A stretch of DNA of 64,000 nt from NCBI RefSeq assembly GCF_036588685.1, contig NC_086383.1, forward strand, positions 62,323,448 to 62,387,447, given 5' to 3'. The notes beneath the pieces were generated by a model, which saw nothing but the letters and a program-made list of their open reading frames with translations, ran no database searches and had not been told where the DNA came from. A program made the position numbers and the translations under genes. This stretch comes from Mytilus trossulus. Taxonomy: Eukaryota; Mollusca; Bivalvia; Mytilida; Mytilidae. Numbering within the stretch: position 1 is the first letter of the stretch; the number at the start of each line of letters is the position of its first letter. Below are positions 47,738-61,500 of this stretch, one piece after another.

Positions 47738-47882
47738 TTATAGCTGACTATGTGGTATGGGCTTTGCTCATTGTTGAAAGCAGTACAGTAACCTATAGCT
47801 GTTAATTTCTGTGTCATTTTGGTCTTTTGTCATGTTGAGGAGAGTTGTATCATTGGCAATCATACCACATCTTTTTTATATT
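47738..47882 (-). repeat. R2 copy, minus strand
   Basis: TTTATAGCTGACTATGTGGT through TCATACCACATC. Confidence 0.65.
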
Positions 47883-49306
47883 AATTTTGATAAATGACCT
47901 TTTTTTGAGCTATTGAATTCGAATGTGAAAAAGAAACATGGGTGTTAAGGGACAAAATAAATTAACCTGTATCTTAGGAAAAAAAACTAATGAGTCCATA
48001 CATGATCTGACAAAAATTCCTAAACATTTGACAATTTGTCAGAATATAATAATTTTATTTGCAAAAATACACCCATATGGGTCAAGCAAACACAAATACA
48101 ACATTTAATACAGACAGTGAAGAATTACAAATAAAAACATAAAAAAAAAAACATAGTTATAAATGGTAATTAATGTAGCCTTTGATGGACATGGACCTCA
48201 TTTTCGCAATTCTAATGATTGCTTTATAAAGTCACCAATTTCTGTCAAAAGCTCAGATTTAGGATTTAAAAGTTGTTTTAGCTTTAAAAGTGGGTATAGA
48301 TGCACGTAATATTAAAAAAAAATCCCAATACCTGTATTTATCTTTATAAATATTTAATAACATTTACTTTCTAAAGCCGTATTTGAAAAAAATAAATTTT
48401 ATAAAATCCGTGTTATTTTTTCATAGTTTATGAGAAAAAAAAGTTCCAGTGTTGAATGTACCGAGAGTCTAGAGAGAATAATTTCCCGCCAAATTTCTAC
48501 TTGATAGAACTTGGATGAATTTCGATTTTCTCTAGTTTTATCTTCAAATCATACGCGAATCACGTGATCGCAAAAAATACAATAGACTAATAGGCAATCG
48601 TAACTACTCGGCCATTCTCGCTATGCAGTACAATAACTTCGTGCAACCAGAAAGGCCGAGTAGTTCCGATTGGACTAATAGGAAGGCAAGCGCATAAGTG
48701 AACGGAGGTCGATATTTCCGATTTAAGAAAGATGCCCGTTGATAGGATACTTCCTGACAACTCTAGGAGAGGATAAATTAATGATGACACTACGCATCTG
48801 ATGAAACTAGGGATCGTTCCCAAAAATCAAAGTTCCAAGATATGGCGTTTGTCAGGAAAAAAATCTTCTGTCGCGACATGTCTTTTTCACCTTGCTTGTG
48901 GCCGCCATTAGTTCACAAATTCTTGGAATCACAAAATATCGACAAAGGAAATATTTGACGTCAAACGCTTGAAGTGTTTGTTGTATCAGGTCGAGTTCAA
49001 GTGTCATAAATTAGTGTCAAAGATTAACACAAAATAATTACTGCTGCACTTGCTGAATAGTCTCGGTACCTAGTCCCCCCTTTTTAGGCATGAGTAATTT
49101 TATTCGCTTCCTGGTAAGATAAAAAATAAAATAATAAGTAACATATGACATGTATTTTTTTTTTGGGGGGGGGGGGGGGCTATGCATTAAACGTCCTCAT
49201 TTAATATTACCTCTCAAAAACCTGTTTATAATGTACACTAAATTAATGTATGATGGGTCATTTACAATTCCAGAGAATGTAGCAAATAATGTAAAGAATT
49301 CAGATA
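47883..49306 (+). promoter_or_regulatory. Probable 5' flank and untranslated region of SLC12A8
   Basis: No coding region. GC content rises around 48580-49010, and GGCCGCCATTA at about 48900 resembles a YY1-type site near start sites. ATTCCAG at 49267-49273 or ATTCAG at 49299-49304 could be the acceptor of the start-codon exon, implying an upstream non-coding exon that I cannot place. Confidence 0.3.
48595..48672. mobile_element. 78-bp MITE, 19-bp TIRs, 9-10-bp target duplication
   Basis: CAATCGTAACTACTCGGCC at the left is inverted at 48654-48672 with one mismatch. GACTAATAGG lies directly on both sides (48585-48594, 48673-48682). MULE-like by duplication length, and its ends begin CAATC like the element at 30493-30590. 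Confidence 0.8.
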
Positions 49307-49504
49307 ATGTCCTCGGATGATAATGAAAGAACCAACCTAATGTCAACTGAGGGTGAGAAACAGAAAAAGACTCCAGACTGGAGTAAGTTTGGACTCACTA
49401 GTGATGAACAGAAATGGGCGTCGCCTCAGAAATCTGACAGTACCTTTGGGAGTTATCAGCAGGGTGGAGACGAACAGCAAAATGACCTCTTTAGAGAAGA
49501 ACAG
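49307..49504 (+). CDS. SLC12A8: SLC12A8 exon 1 (coding part)
   Basis: Residues 1-66, hydrophilic cytosolic N-terminus ending FREEQ; phase 0 donor GTAATT. True 5' end of the exon uncertain. Confidence 0.8.
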
Positions 49505-52500
49505 GTAATTACTCATAGTAGATTTATATTATTATCAAGATTATGATCCTTGAAATTAGCAACAGACAGACAGGACATGTCCTATAAATGAGGGTGGTGA
49601 TGGGGGTACATGTACAATCATGACGTATAACCATAAAATTGAGTGCAAATGATGTTAACAGTAATTTCTGGTGCATGATGATAAAATTTGCACTATCTTG
49701 TAGACGAGTTTTTTTTTTTTTTTACGAATTACGTTAATTTTTTTCTCCAAAAATAGCAGTAACGATAATTATTTGAGGAATCACTGTAAAAATTTAATCA
49801 ATTAAAGGTTAACAGCAGCTGAAAAATGGCCTTTTGTCACCTGATGGTAAAGGGCATTACAACCCTCATTTACATTATTATCAACTTTATGTTCCTTGAA
49901 ATTAGCATAACATAAGGAAGATGTGGTGTGAGTGCCAATGAGACAACTCTCCATCCAAATATCAATTTTAAAAAAGTAAACCATTACAGGTCAATGTACC
50001 GCCGTCAACACAGAGCCTTGGCTCACACCGAACAACAAGCTATAAAGGGCCCCAAAATTACTTGTGTAAAACCAATTACATAGTACATTTATCATGTTTA
50101 TATTCTTATCAAGATTACGGTCCTCGAAATTAGCCCTGTACAGACAGGACATGTCTTATAAATTATATTCTGACATGTCAATTTTTTTGTTAATTTTGTA
50201 ATACATTCCTCAGGAACGTTTGAAAAATCATCAATTCAGTCCTGTAAATGCCAAACCCAAATTTCTATGACTGATTATTTAATGAAATAATTTTTGACAC
50301 TTGACTGAGATTTCAAGTATCAGTGATTGCCAATGTTCAATGTTTCTCACTTGATTTTAGTGAATTTGCAAGTGGCGCTTTAACAACCAGGATAATATAT
50401 ATCATAGGGTTTTTTTTTTCAGTACAATTTTTGGAGACTTGAGTTCAGCCTTCACGCTTAAAACTTTTTAAGTCCACAAGCCATGCAAACCAGAAGCTTA
50501 ATTTTTTGAAAATTTTAAGTTGAGTTCGGATGGCTTGTAGAGAATTTTACAATCCCTGAAGAAAGTTTACAAGCCATGGCTGTAGGACTTGTAGTTGAAT
50601 GTGAAGACTGAGAGTTTCTTTAAATTTTTTAACCCAGCACTTCACATGACCTTTTAATACCAAGACCAATTGTTTGTTTTTTCAGAACTTGTCAGAACAC
50701 AAGCCATGGTGGAAAGCCAACTTTTTCATTATGGAGCCGGTGTTGTTTGGCACATGGGATGGTGTGTTCACTTCTTGCCTCATCAACCTCATTGGAGTCA
50801 TCATCTTCCTTCGAATGGGATGGATTGTGGTTGGTATTGAATTATAAAGTTTTATTATTCTAATATTGTGGATTCACTGATATTCGTTGGATACCAATTT
50901 TCATGGATTTCTTTGGAACAGGCAAACCAAGAATTGAAATGTTCAACGAATGACAAATTTTTTGAAGGAAATTATGCAATTTTTTTCAAAACCATGAATT
51001 TAGATATCCACGGATATGCAACATTTTCTCACGAAAATGGGTACCCACTTAAATAAATGAATTCACAGTATTGTGTTGTATATCAGATTTAGTATGCATA
51101 GCAGAGTCAAGGGGTTGAAATTTTCTTTAATTTTTTTTTCAGAAATCGCTAAATTTCAGCTTGAATTTGGCCGACTCTTAAAATCTATGCGTTTGATATT
51201 TTGTTGGTCTACTCCTGTATTATAAGGCATGTAGGATATATATGGTACCCAAGATTCAACGTTCATTTCAGTGTATAATTTTTTGTTTCAATTTTGCTTT
51301 AAATTTTGAAAGTTCAGAAACATTTGTATTTTCAAGTGAAAGGACCCCACTCAGGAAGTAATGGGTCCTGTAAAGAGCACCAATTTACAGTATAAGATAG
51401 GATAGGAGGATCTGGACTTAATAATTAAAAGACTGGTACTAATTTGTTGTGTTTTCTATTCCAGGGTAATGCAGGAATATGGATGACCATATTCATTATC
51501 TTCTGTGCTGTATTTATTGTGTTCATTGTAGCCGTGAGTGGAATCGGAGTGTGTGAGAGATGTAAGATGGGTAAAGGAGGTGTTTACTTCCTGTTATCTC
51601 ACGTGATGGGAGGACGAATAGGTGGCAGTCTAGGAATCATCTATTGCTTTGCACAGGTAAATGTCTTTTTATACCCCGCCATAGTTTGTCTTTTTATGCC
51701 CCGCCATAGTTTGTCTTTTTATGCCCCGCCATAGTTTGTCTTTTTATGCCCCGCCATAGTTTGTCTTTTTATGCCCCGCCATAGTTTGTCTTTTTATGCC
51801 CCACCATAGTTTGTCTTTTTATGCCCTGCCATAGTTTGTCTTTTTATGCCCCAACATAGTTTGTCTTTTTATGCCCCACCATAGTTTGTCTTTTTATGCC
51901 CCACCATAGTTTGTCTTTTTATGCCCCGCCATAGTTTGCCTCCACCAAATTATATGAAACTTACACAAATTATTTATCAAGTATCTCAAAACATAGATCA
52001 AGATTGAATTTTGGTGGCATCACTTAACTGGTCTAGAGATATGTCCCATTACTAGTGAAAAAATTTGTAAGGGTTCCGCGGAACCCAGTGTCTCGCCTAC
52101 TTTTGCTGTAAATCGCAGGCTCAACAAAAAATGAGGAAAAAAATCATTAAAAAAATTCCTCTTGATACTATCTTTTGATTGTAAGAAGCTTCTGTCCAAG
52201 TTTGGTAAAAATCTAGGATAGTTAATGAATCTAATTAATGTTTTAAAAACTTAAACTGCCGACTGTATGTAATGTTAACTGGAAGAAAATCTAAGTCCAT
52301 TTAAACGTAAAATACAGAAAAAATGGAGTTATCTTTTTACAATATTTACTTCTGGATACTATCTTATGGTCATAAATAAGCTTCTGTCCAAGTTAGGTAG
52401 AAATCCAGTATAGTTTAAGAAAGTTATTAAAATTTAAAAAACTTGAACCACAGAGTGAATGTTATGTTTCCCCGCAGAAAAACTAAGTCCATTTAAAAGT

Positions 52501-55500
52501 AAAATACGGAAAAAATGGAATTATTTTTTTACAAAATTTTACTTCTGGATACTATCTTATGATCATAAACAAGCTTCTGTCCAAGTTTGGTAGAAATTCA
52601 GTATAGTTTAAGAAAGTTATTAAAATTTCAAAAACTTTAACCACAGAGTGAATATTTGTGGACGACGCCGACGGAATGTAGGATCGCTTAGTCTCGCTTT
52701 TTCGACTAAAGTCGAAGGCTCGACAAAAATCATTCTCTAACTTTAGTTTGCCATTACCAAGTGTTATGAAACTTGTATGCAATATTTATTACAATACAAC
52801 TAGAATCAAGTAGTAATTTTGGTAGTGTCACTTGTACAGTTATGTCCCTTTATAACTTTATACATGTATGATATGTAATCAGGGGCATCACCATTGCCCA
52901 TTTATTATTTATATAACGTTTCGTCAGTCAGAGGATTTAAAGAAGTGATTTAATATGTAATCACTGAAATACGTACCATTCTGAAAAGTAACAAGATTTA
53001 CCTCCCTTTGAGTACAATAAAAAATCACTTATTTAAGAACAATTTTTAATTAAAACTTAGGAAATCACTTATTTTAGTAATGTTTGTGTGATTTTGGTGT
53101 TTTTCAAGTAATGCATAATATCTTTGTCGAAAAACATATTTAATGCCAAGGTACCACTCTATACCTGATCAATAAGATTGAGAATGGAAAAGCAGAATGT
53201 GTCAAAGCCATAACAACCAGACCATAGAGCAGACAACAGCCTATGACTAAAAGAATTACACATACACCATGTACACCAATATAAGTTTTAATATTTAATT
53301 TCTTGTTTTGTAGGCTGTAGGATGTTCGTTGTCGGTGATGGGATTTGGTGAATCTATCCTTGGATTAACAGGGTTAGATAATCCATGGATAGCTAAAGGC
53401 GTAGCAACAGGTCTAGTCATACTTCTCTTAGGTAAATTATATTAGCAACTGGTTTAGTCATACTTCTCTTAGGTAAATTATATTTGTTTAACCTGGGAAA
53501 AAACTATAAAACAACAAGCTTAGACCATGAACAAAATTATATTTGTTTAACCTGGAAAAAACTATAAAACAACAAGCTTAGGCCATGAAAAAAAATTAAT
53601 AAAAAAGAAGATGTGGTATGATGGCAAATGAGACGACTCTCCACCAAATGACACAGAAATTAACAACTAAAGGTCATATTATGGCCTTCAACAATGAGCA
53701 AAGACTGTACAGCATAGTGTTATTAAAGGCTACAAAATTGTGTTTGTATGGCCTAACCCTACCTACCCAGAAAATAGCTGCCTTAAAAATCTATTGTCCT
53801 GAAAAAGGTTTTATTTATCAGATAGACTGGATAATATTTACTTCAAATTCTCTTTGACGAAAAAAGAAAAGGAAGTGCATACCTTTAGGCCTATCTTCAG
53901 GTAGAGTTTGGGCAAACCAAAATATATTTAAATGTGGCCTGAAACACACAAAATGTAATAAATAAAAAAATGCAATATGCCATTTTGAAATATTTAATTA
54001 TACGCTCTATGAATTTTCAAATTGAATCCTGAATATCAATTAAGATTTCTAGTCTTAGCAGTAATACATTTGTTTTATAATGGATTTGTTGAAAATGAAT
54101 CTTATGTTGAAATGTAAAGTTGAACCCTATGATGGTCATGATGGCATTGTTTTAATGAGGCTGACCATAGTTGTAGTGTTGAAATGTAAATTAACCCTAC
54201 GATGGCATCGTTTTAATGAGACTGACCATAGTTGTAGTGTTGAAATGTAAATTAACCCTACGATGGCATCGTTTTAATGAGACTGACCATAGTTGTAGTG
54301 TTGAAATGTAAAATTAACCCTACGATGGCATCGTTTTAATGATACTGACCATAGTTGTAGTGTTGAAATGTAAAATTAACCCTACGATGGCATCGTTTTA
54401 ATGAGACTGACCATAGTTGTAGTGTTGAAATGTAAATTAACCCTACGATGGCATTGTTTTAATGATACTGACCATAATTGTATTTTCTTTGTAGGTATTA
54501 ATGTAGCGGGTGTCAAATGGGTCGTCAGATTCCAATTAATACTACTTATTGTTATGTTTTTGTCTGTGATGGATTTTCTGGTGGGATCATTTGTACATAC
54601 AGAGCCAGGTAATCTTAATAGATATAGGAAGATGTGGTATGAGTGCCAATGAGACAACTCTCCATCCAAGTCATAATTTTTAAAGTAAACCATTATAGGT
54701 CAAAGTATGGTCTTAACATGGATCCTTCAAGTTGGCTCACACCAAACAGCAAGCTATAAAGGGCCCTAAAAATGACATGTAAAGCCATTCAAACATGAAA
54801 ACCAATGTTCTTATCAGTATATATAAACATGAGAAAAAAACAAGAAACTAGAAACACTTATGAACCACATCAACAAACGACAACGACTGAATATCAAATT
54901 TCTGACTTGGGACAGGTTCAAATAAATGCAGCAGGTTTAAACATTCGAAAGGTACCAACCTTTACCCTTATCTGAAACAAAAGTGTAGCATCACAACATA
55001 GAAATATTCTTCTCATTTCAGAGTCTGGTTTCACAGGATATGAAAGTTATAATCTCCAAAACAACTCAGGACCACATTATGTTGAGGGTCAGAGTTTCTT
55101 CACAATTTTTGGACTATTTTTCTCCACTGTGACAGGGATTCTGGCAGGCATTAATATGAGTGGTGATCTCCACGACCCTTTATCTAATATACCAAATGGC
55201 ACTTTGGCAGCTTTAGGATCCTCGTAAGTTTACACTGAATTTTAATGTGCGTATTGTTATGTGTTTACTTTTCTACATTGGCTAAAGGTATAGGGGAGCG
55301 TTGAGATCTCATAAACATGTTTAACCCCGCCACATTTTTGCGCCTGTCCCAAGTGAGGAGCCTCTGGCCTTTGTTAGTCTTGTATTATTTTAATTTTAGT
55401 TTCTTGTGTACAATTTGGAAATTAGTATGGCGTTCATTATCACTGAAATAGTATATATTTGTTTAGGGGCCAGCTGAATGACTCCCCAGGGTGTGGGAAT

Positions 55501-58500
55501 TTCTCGCTACATTGAAGACCTGTTGGTGACCTTCTGCTGTTGTTTTTTCTATGGTCGGGTTGTTGTCTCTTGACACATTTCCCATTTCCATTTTCAATTT
55601 TACGTATAAATAATCATGATAATTTGCATAGATCGAAGCTTTTGTGCTGTTTATGTTTTTCAGTATTTTGTTATTTATTTTTCTCCAATAAATTGATGCC
55701 TTATGGGCTGTTCCTTTAAAACAAACATGGTACCAAGGGTACAGTGTTCTCCCCAGATATTTCATTTAGCATCCTGGTAAAGAGGGGTAATTTTTGAAAT
55801 ACCATCTTGTTTCTAAAAATTATAGCATCACATCCATAACACAATCTTTAAGAAAATCTATTCAGTTAGCATCACATTTAAGATTTTAGCATCACATTAC
55901 TATGATGCTAAAGGGCCCTGGGGAGAACACTGGGGTAGGCACTTCATATATATAGGTTGACCATCTATAGAGGCAAATCAAAATTTCACTTACATTTCCA
56001 CTATTCAAAACAAGAATGACACCCACACATAGTTAAGATTTGGATGTGACTTCCATGACTCCCGGTGCATGCTATTATGGAATGGCCAAAAAAAGGTTTT
56101 AAAATTTTCCTTTTTATTTAGAATGCATATCATAGTTTTAATTCAATAGTTATTTTTTTACGGGAGGTAGGGGTGAGGGGATGGGAATTATTATACTAAA
56201 TTGTTCAGTGGACATTTGGGGGAAGGGCTGGTGCAGGGGATGGGATGATAGTTATCATTTACAATTGTACATTATTTGTCATTTTCATTATATAACATGT
56301 GTTCATTCTTTGTAGGATGACAGTTCTATCATCTCGTTGAATTTATTTTTCAGAACTTTGCTGTATATATGTTTTACTATTGTGTTAGGAGCTTCATGCC
56401 TTCGTCCCTACCTCCAAGCTGACTATATGATATCACAAAAGGTAAGCTAGATTGTCAATTATTCAATTTATTATTAAACATTGGTTAATGAGGATGGTTA
56501 TAGGGCTACCTTAGTGACAAATAACTGTAAAAATTCTTGCCAAACGACGTTAAAGATAATATTTGTAGCAAGACAGTATAATATGCATTCTTTTAGCCAC
56601 TAGAAAAGTTGAATGATTTTGTCGAATTGTGTTTTTTTTTCAAAACTAACCTCAATTATTTGCAACCTCTTGACGAATCACGATAAGGATATTTTGATGG
56701 TTAAATTTTGACCAATTTGACGGTAAAGGGTATTACTACCCTTGTTTATGTCTTAAAATTTAATACAATTTTTGAACAACCTTCGATCATACTAAATTGA
56801 ATAATGTGATCACTGTTTAATTCTGTAATACAGTACTTTTGAAATAAATTTAATGTCAATGTTTTCATGTTATTTGACTGAAAACAGAAAAGAGTTCTAA
56901 GAGATACAATATAAAAGTAGGAAAGTATGTCTGTATTACAAATTACCTAGCATTATTAACACACAGAATTATTTTATTTTAGACTGTACAGGGTAGTTGA
57001 CAGCAATTCTATTTTGTATTTTAGGTATCTGTAAATGTTTTATAATGTTTTGTATATTTAGGTATCAGTAGTTGGTGTTTTATGGTTAGCAGGATTGTAT
57101 ATATCATCAATATCTAACTGTATGGGTAGTTTATATGGCCCACCTCGAATCTTACAGTCCATAGCCAACGAGAATGTTATACCACTTATCAGAATTCTAG
57201 GCCAAGGGGTAAGTTGACAAAATATTAGTTGATGTGTTGTCTCTTTCATACCAAATTTATCTTTTTTCACCCCATAATAATCTGATAAAAGTAGGATGAT
57301 GTAATTATTGACTGTATATAGATATAGGAAGATGTGATACTAGTGCCAATGAGACAACTCACCATCCAAATAACAATATAAAAGTAAACCTTTATAGGTT
57401 AAGGTCCAGCCTTCAACACGGAGCCTTGGCTCACCCCGAACAACAAGCTATAAAGGACCCCAACATTTCAAGTGTTAAACCATTCAAACAGGAAAACCAA
57501 CGGTCCAATCTATATAAAAAACAAATGTGAATTCAGATTTTAATGCATGCATTTATTATTGCGATTTTGTCATTTTATACCACAATGCAATTTTAATTTG
57601 TTACGATATTGCGAAAAATCCTGTATAATTGGTATAGAAAATTTCAAAACGCAAGTTTATAATATTGTGAATATAACTTTTTCACATTTTTTGCAATAAT
57701 GAAAACATTGCAATAGTTTCTGAATTTACAGTAAGATTTAACTGATAATTAGAATAAAGGGGGGAAACCTTTCAATTAAAAAAAGAGGAGCACCATATTT
57801 TTGAAGGACCATTACAAGTTGGCATCCTGTTCATGCTGTTTGTCCTTGTTAAACAGACAAAAAAAAAGGTTCTGTGAACAGGTGAACACTCTTGAATTTT
57901 CAAGGAAAAACAAAATGGACTTATTTTAATGTCTGAAATTTCAACTGTCATATCCTTTAGATGTTAAATTTAGTAAACCTTTTGAACACATTGAAAGGAC
58001 ATTGGGGAAAAAATGAACAAGTCTGATAACTTATTATATGTTATATGGAAACAAAAATTCTATTCTTATTTAGATTTTCATGTTGATTTCTTGTCAATTC
58101 ATATTTATTGTTTAAAATTTGTATGAATAACATTATTCTTTTTTAATTTTTTTTCAGAGAGGCCCAAACAAAGTTCCCATCTACGCATTAATAGTTATAA
58201 TTCTTATCGTTCTGTTATTTGTTTTTGTTGGAGACGTTAACACATTAGCGCCAATTGTCACAACAGCTTTTATGATCACATACGCTGCTGTAGACTACTG
58301 TTACTTTGCTCTTGCCATGACTTATGATCGTCGTCAAGAACGAGACTTGAGATATGGACCTCCAAAGAGGGATTCCAAGGGAGAAATTGCAAATGGAACT
58401 GTTGGGTACGGCACAACAGGCTCCTCCCTGGATGTTAGGCCAAAAGATTCATTTGAGAAAGTGAAAACCGACTTGGATAAACTTTTCCCCGAGAGAATGA

Positions 58501-61500
58501 CCCAAAGAGGGCAGCACCATCATATACGAGAGAGTAGCTATAAGACTCTGAGTAATGATTCCACACCAGATGCTGACTTTGATGCTACGAAGAGAGACAA
58601 ATCATTGGATGCCTTCTCTGAACATACAGATACCTCATCTCTACTTGTAGACAAAGATGGCACTGGTAGGTTTCGATCCTTGTATGTTTTTTTCAGATAG
58701 CTGGCAAAAAAGTAAGGAGATGTGGTATGATTGCCATTGGGACTACTATCCACCAGAGTTTATATTACGTGGATAAAAGCTATCATAAGCAACTATGGAT
58801 TGGAACACTGGCAGAAACCCATACAGCATTGTCTGCTTTAAAATACTCATGACATGAAATTTGTGAAACATTAAAATAAAAAACAGATAAGAAAGACATA
58901 ACCAACAACAAAATGCATTACCATTTGATGAATTATAAAAAAGAATATGTGGTATGATTGCCATTGAGACAACTCTCCAAAATATACCAAATTACACAGC
59001 AATTAACAATAGCAGGTCATTATACTGCCTTTAACAATGAGCAAAACCAATACAGCATAATCAGAATTAGTTCATATTACTTTACCGTAATAAATGAACA
59101 ACCAGTCAAGTTATGAAACTATCTGAAAACAAAGGATACGACCAGAATTCATTTTTATGGCCCAGCAACGAAGTTGTAGGTGCCATATAGTTTTACCCTT
59201 CTCCGACATTTCGAAATTCCGCAATGCTTTAACTCCGTAATTCTGTAATTCCGTAATTCTGAAATTCAGTCATCCCATTATACAGAGTTTTTTCTAAATG
59301 CCTTCAGATATTAGGCTGATTTTGGTATGTGTGTTAACCATGACTAGTTACAGATCAAGTTTAAGTTTCGTGCTGAAATTACAGGCTTTGGACTTTGATA
59401 AATTATTGAAAATCACAGTTATACAGATTTTGTGTCCACATGTGTTATTGAAATTGCAGATTTTTCAACTTTTTGGGAGGGGGCCATTCGTGTCGCTATG
59501 ACACATCTAGTATATATACATGAACGGATAAACCTTCAAGAAAATCATGTTTCATAGTATTAAGATATATGATAAAGGACAACATGTTTGAAATAAATTA
59601 TCACTTTGTTTTCATTATTGTTAATTATGATGTTGGTGTTATTTTTCATTGGTCCAACTATTTCTTAAATGACAGTACACTTGGATATGATTTCTTGCAA
59701 AATAAAAAAGCAAAATTTACATTATTATTTTATTACAGGTGAACCAAAGAAATCTTTGAGTGATGAGATCACAAAGTTACCAAGCTCCTGGTATTCTGTT
59801 CTGTGCAATAGATGGCTGTCATTATTTGGTGTAAGTTTATTTGGTATTCTGTTCTGTGCAGTAGATGGCTATCATTATTTGGAGTAAGTTTATTTGGTAT
59901 TCTGTTCTGTGCAATAGATGGCTATCATTATTTGGAGTAAGTTTATTTGGTATTCTGTTCTGTGCAATAGATGGCTATCATTATTTGGAGTAAGTTTATT
60001 TGGTATTCTGTTCTGTGCAATAGATGGCTATCATTATTTGGAGTAAGTTTATTTGGTATTCTGTTCTGTGCAATAGATGGCTATCATTATTTGGAGTAAG
60101 TTTATTTGGTATTCTGTTCTGTGCAATAGATGGCTATCATTATTTGGTGTAAGTTTATTTGGTATTCTGTTCTGTGCAATAGATGGCTGTCATTATTTGG
60201 TGTAAGTTTATTTGGTATTCTGTTCTGTGCAATAGATGGCTATCATTATTTGGTGTAAGTTTATTTGGTATTCTGTTCTGTGCAAAAGATGGCTGTCATT
60301 ATTTGGTGTAAGTTTATTTGGTATTCTGTTCTGTGCAATAGATGGCTATCATTATTTGGTGTAAGTTTATTTGGTATTCTGTTCTGTGCAATAGATGGCT
60401 GTCATTATTTGGTGTAAGTTTGTTTGGTATTCTGTTCTGTGCAATAGATGGCTGTCATTATTTGGTGTAAGTTTGTTTGGTATTCTGTTCTGTGCAATAG
60501 ATGGCTATCATTATTTGGTGTAAGTTTATTTGGTATTCTGTTCTGTGCAATAGATGGCTGTCATTATTTGGTGTAAGTTTATTTGGTATTCTGTTCTGTG
60601 CAATAGATGGCTGTCATTATTTGGTGTAAGTTTATTTGGTATTCTGTTCTGTGCAATAGATGGCTGTCATTATTTGGTGTAAGTTTATTTGGTATTCTGT
60701 TCTGTGCAATAGATGGCTGTCATTATTTGGTGTAAGTTTGTTTGGTATTCTGTTCTGTGCAATAGATGGCTGTCATTATTTGGTGTAAGTTTGTTTGGTA
60801 TTCTGTTCTGTGCAATAGATGGCTATCATTATTTGGTGTAAGTTTATTTGGTATTCTGTTCTGTGCAATAGATGGCTGTCATTATTTGGTGTAAGTTTAT
60901 TTGGTATTCTGTTCTGTGCAATAGATGGCTGTCATTATTTGGTGTAAGTTTATTTGGTATTCTGTTCTGTGCAATAGATGGCTATCATTATTTGGTGTAA
61001 GTTTATTTGGTATTCTGTTCTCTGCAATAGATGGCTGTCATTATTTGGTGTAAGTTTGTTTGGTATTCTGTTCTGTGCAATAGATGGCTGTCATTATTTG
61101 GTGTAAGTTTGTTTGGTATTCTGTTCTGTGCAATAGATGGCTATCATTATTTGGTGTAAGTTTATTTGGTATTCTGTTCTGTGCAATAGATGGCTGTCAT
61201 TATTTGGTGTAAGTTTATTTGGTATTCTGTTCTGTGCAATAGATGGCTGTCATTATTTGGTGTAAGTTTATTTGGTATTCTGTTCTGTGCAATAGATGGC
61301 TATCATTATTTGGTGTAAGTTTATTTGGTATTCTGTTCTGTGCAATAGATGGCTGTCATTATTTGGTGTAAGTTTATTTGGTATTCTGTTCTGTGCAATA
61401 GATGGCTGTCATTATTTGGTGTAAGTTTATTTGGTATTCTGTTCTGTGCAATAGATGGCTATCATTATTTGGTGTAAGTTTGTTTGTCTGTATCTCTAAA

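Noticed and set aside
51444-51734. 96-codon frame as a gene
   Set aside because: It is SLC12A8 exon 3 read into the 25-bp array.
54382-54693. Minus-strand frame across the 61-bp array and exon 5
   Set aside because: Shadow of the array and of a real plus-strand exon.
59669-59887. 72-codon frame as a separate gene
   Set aside because: It is exon 10 read through into the array.
59790-61485. Regular array considered as CRISPR-like or satellite of unknown origin
   Set aside because: No variable spacers, eukaryotic intron context, and the unit is plainly derived from exon 10 and its donor.
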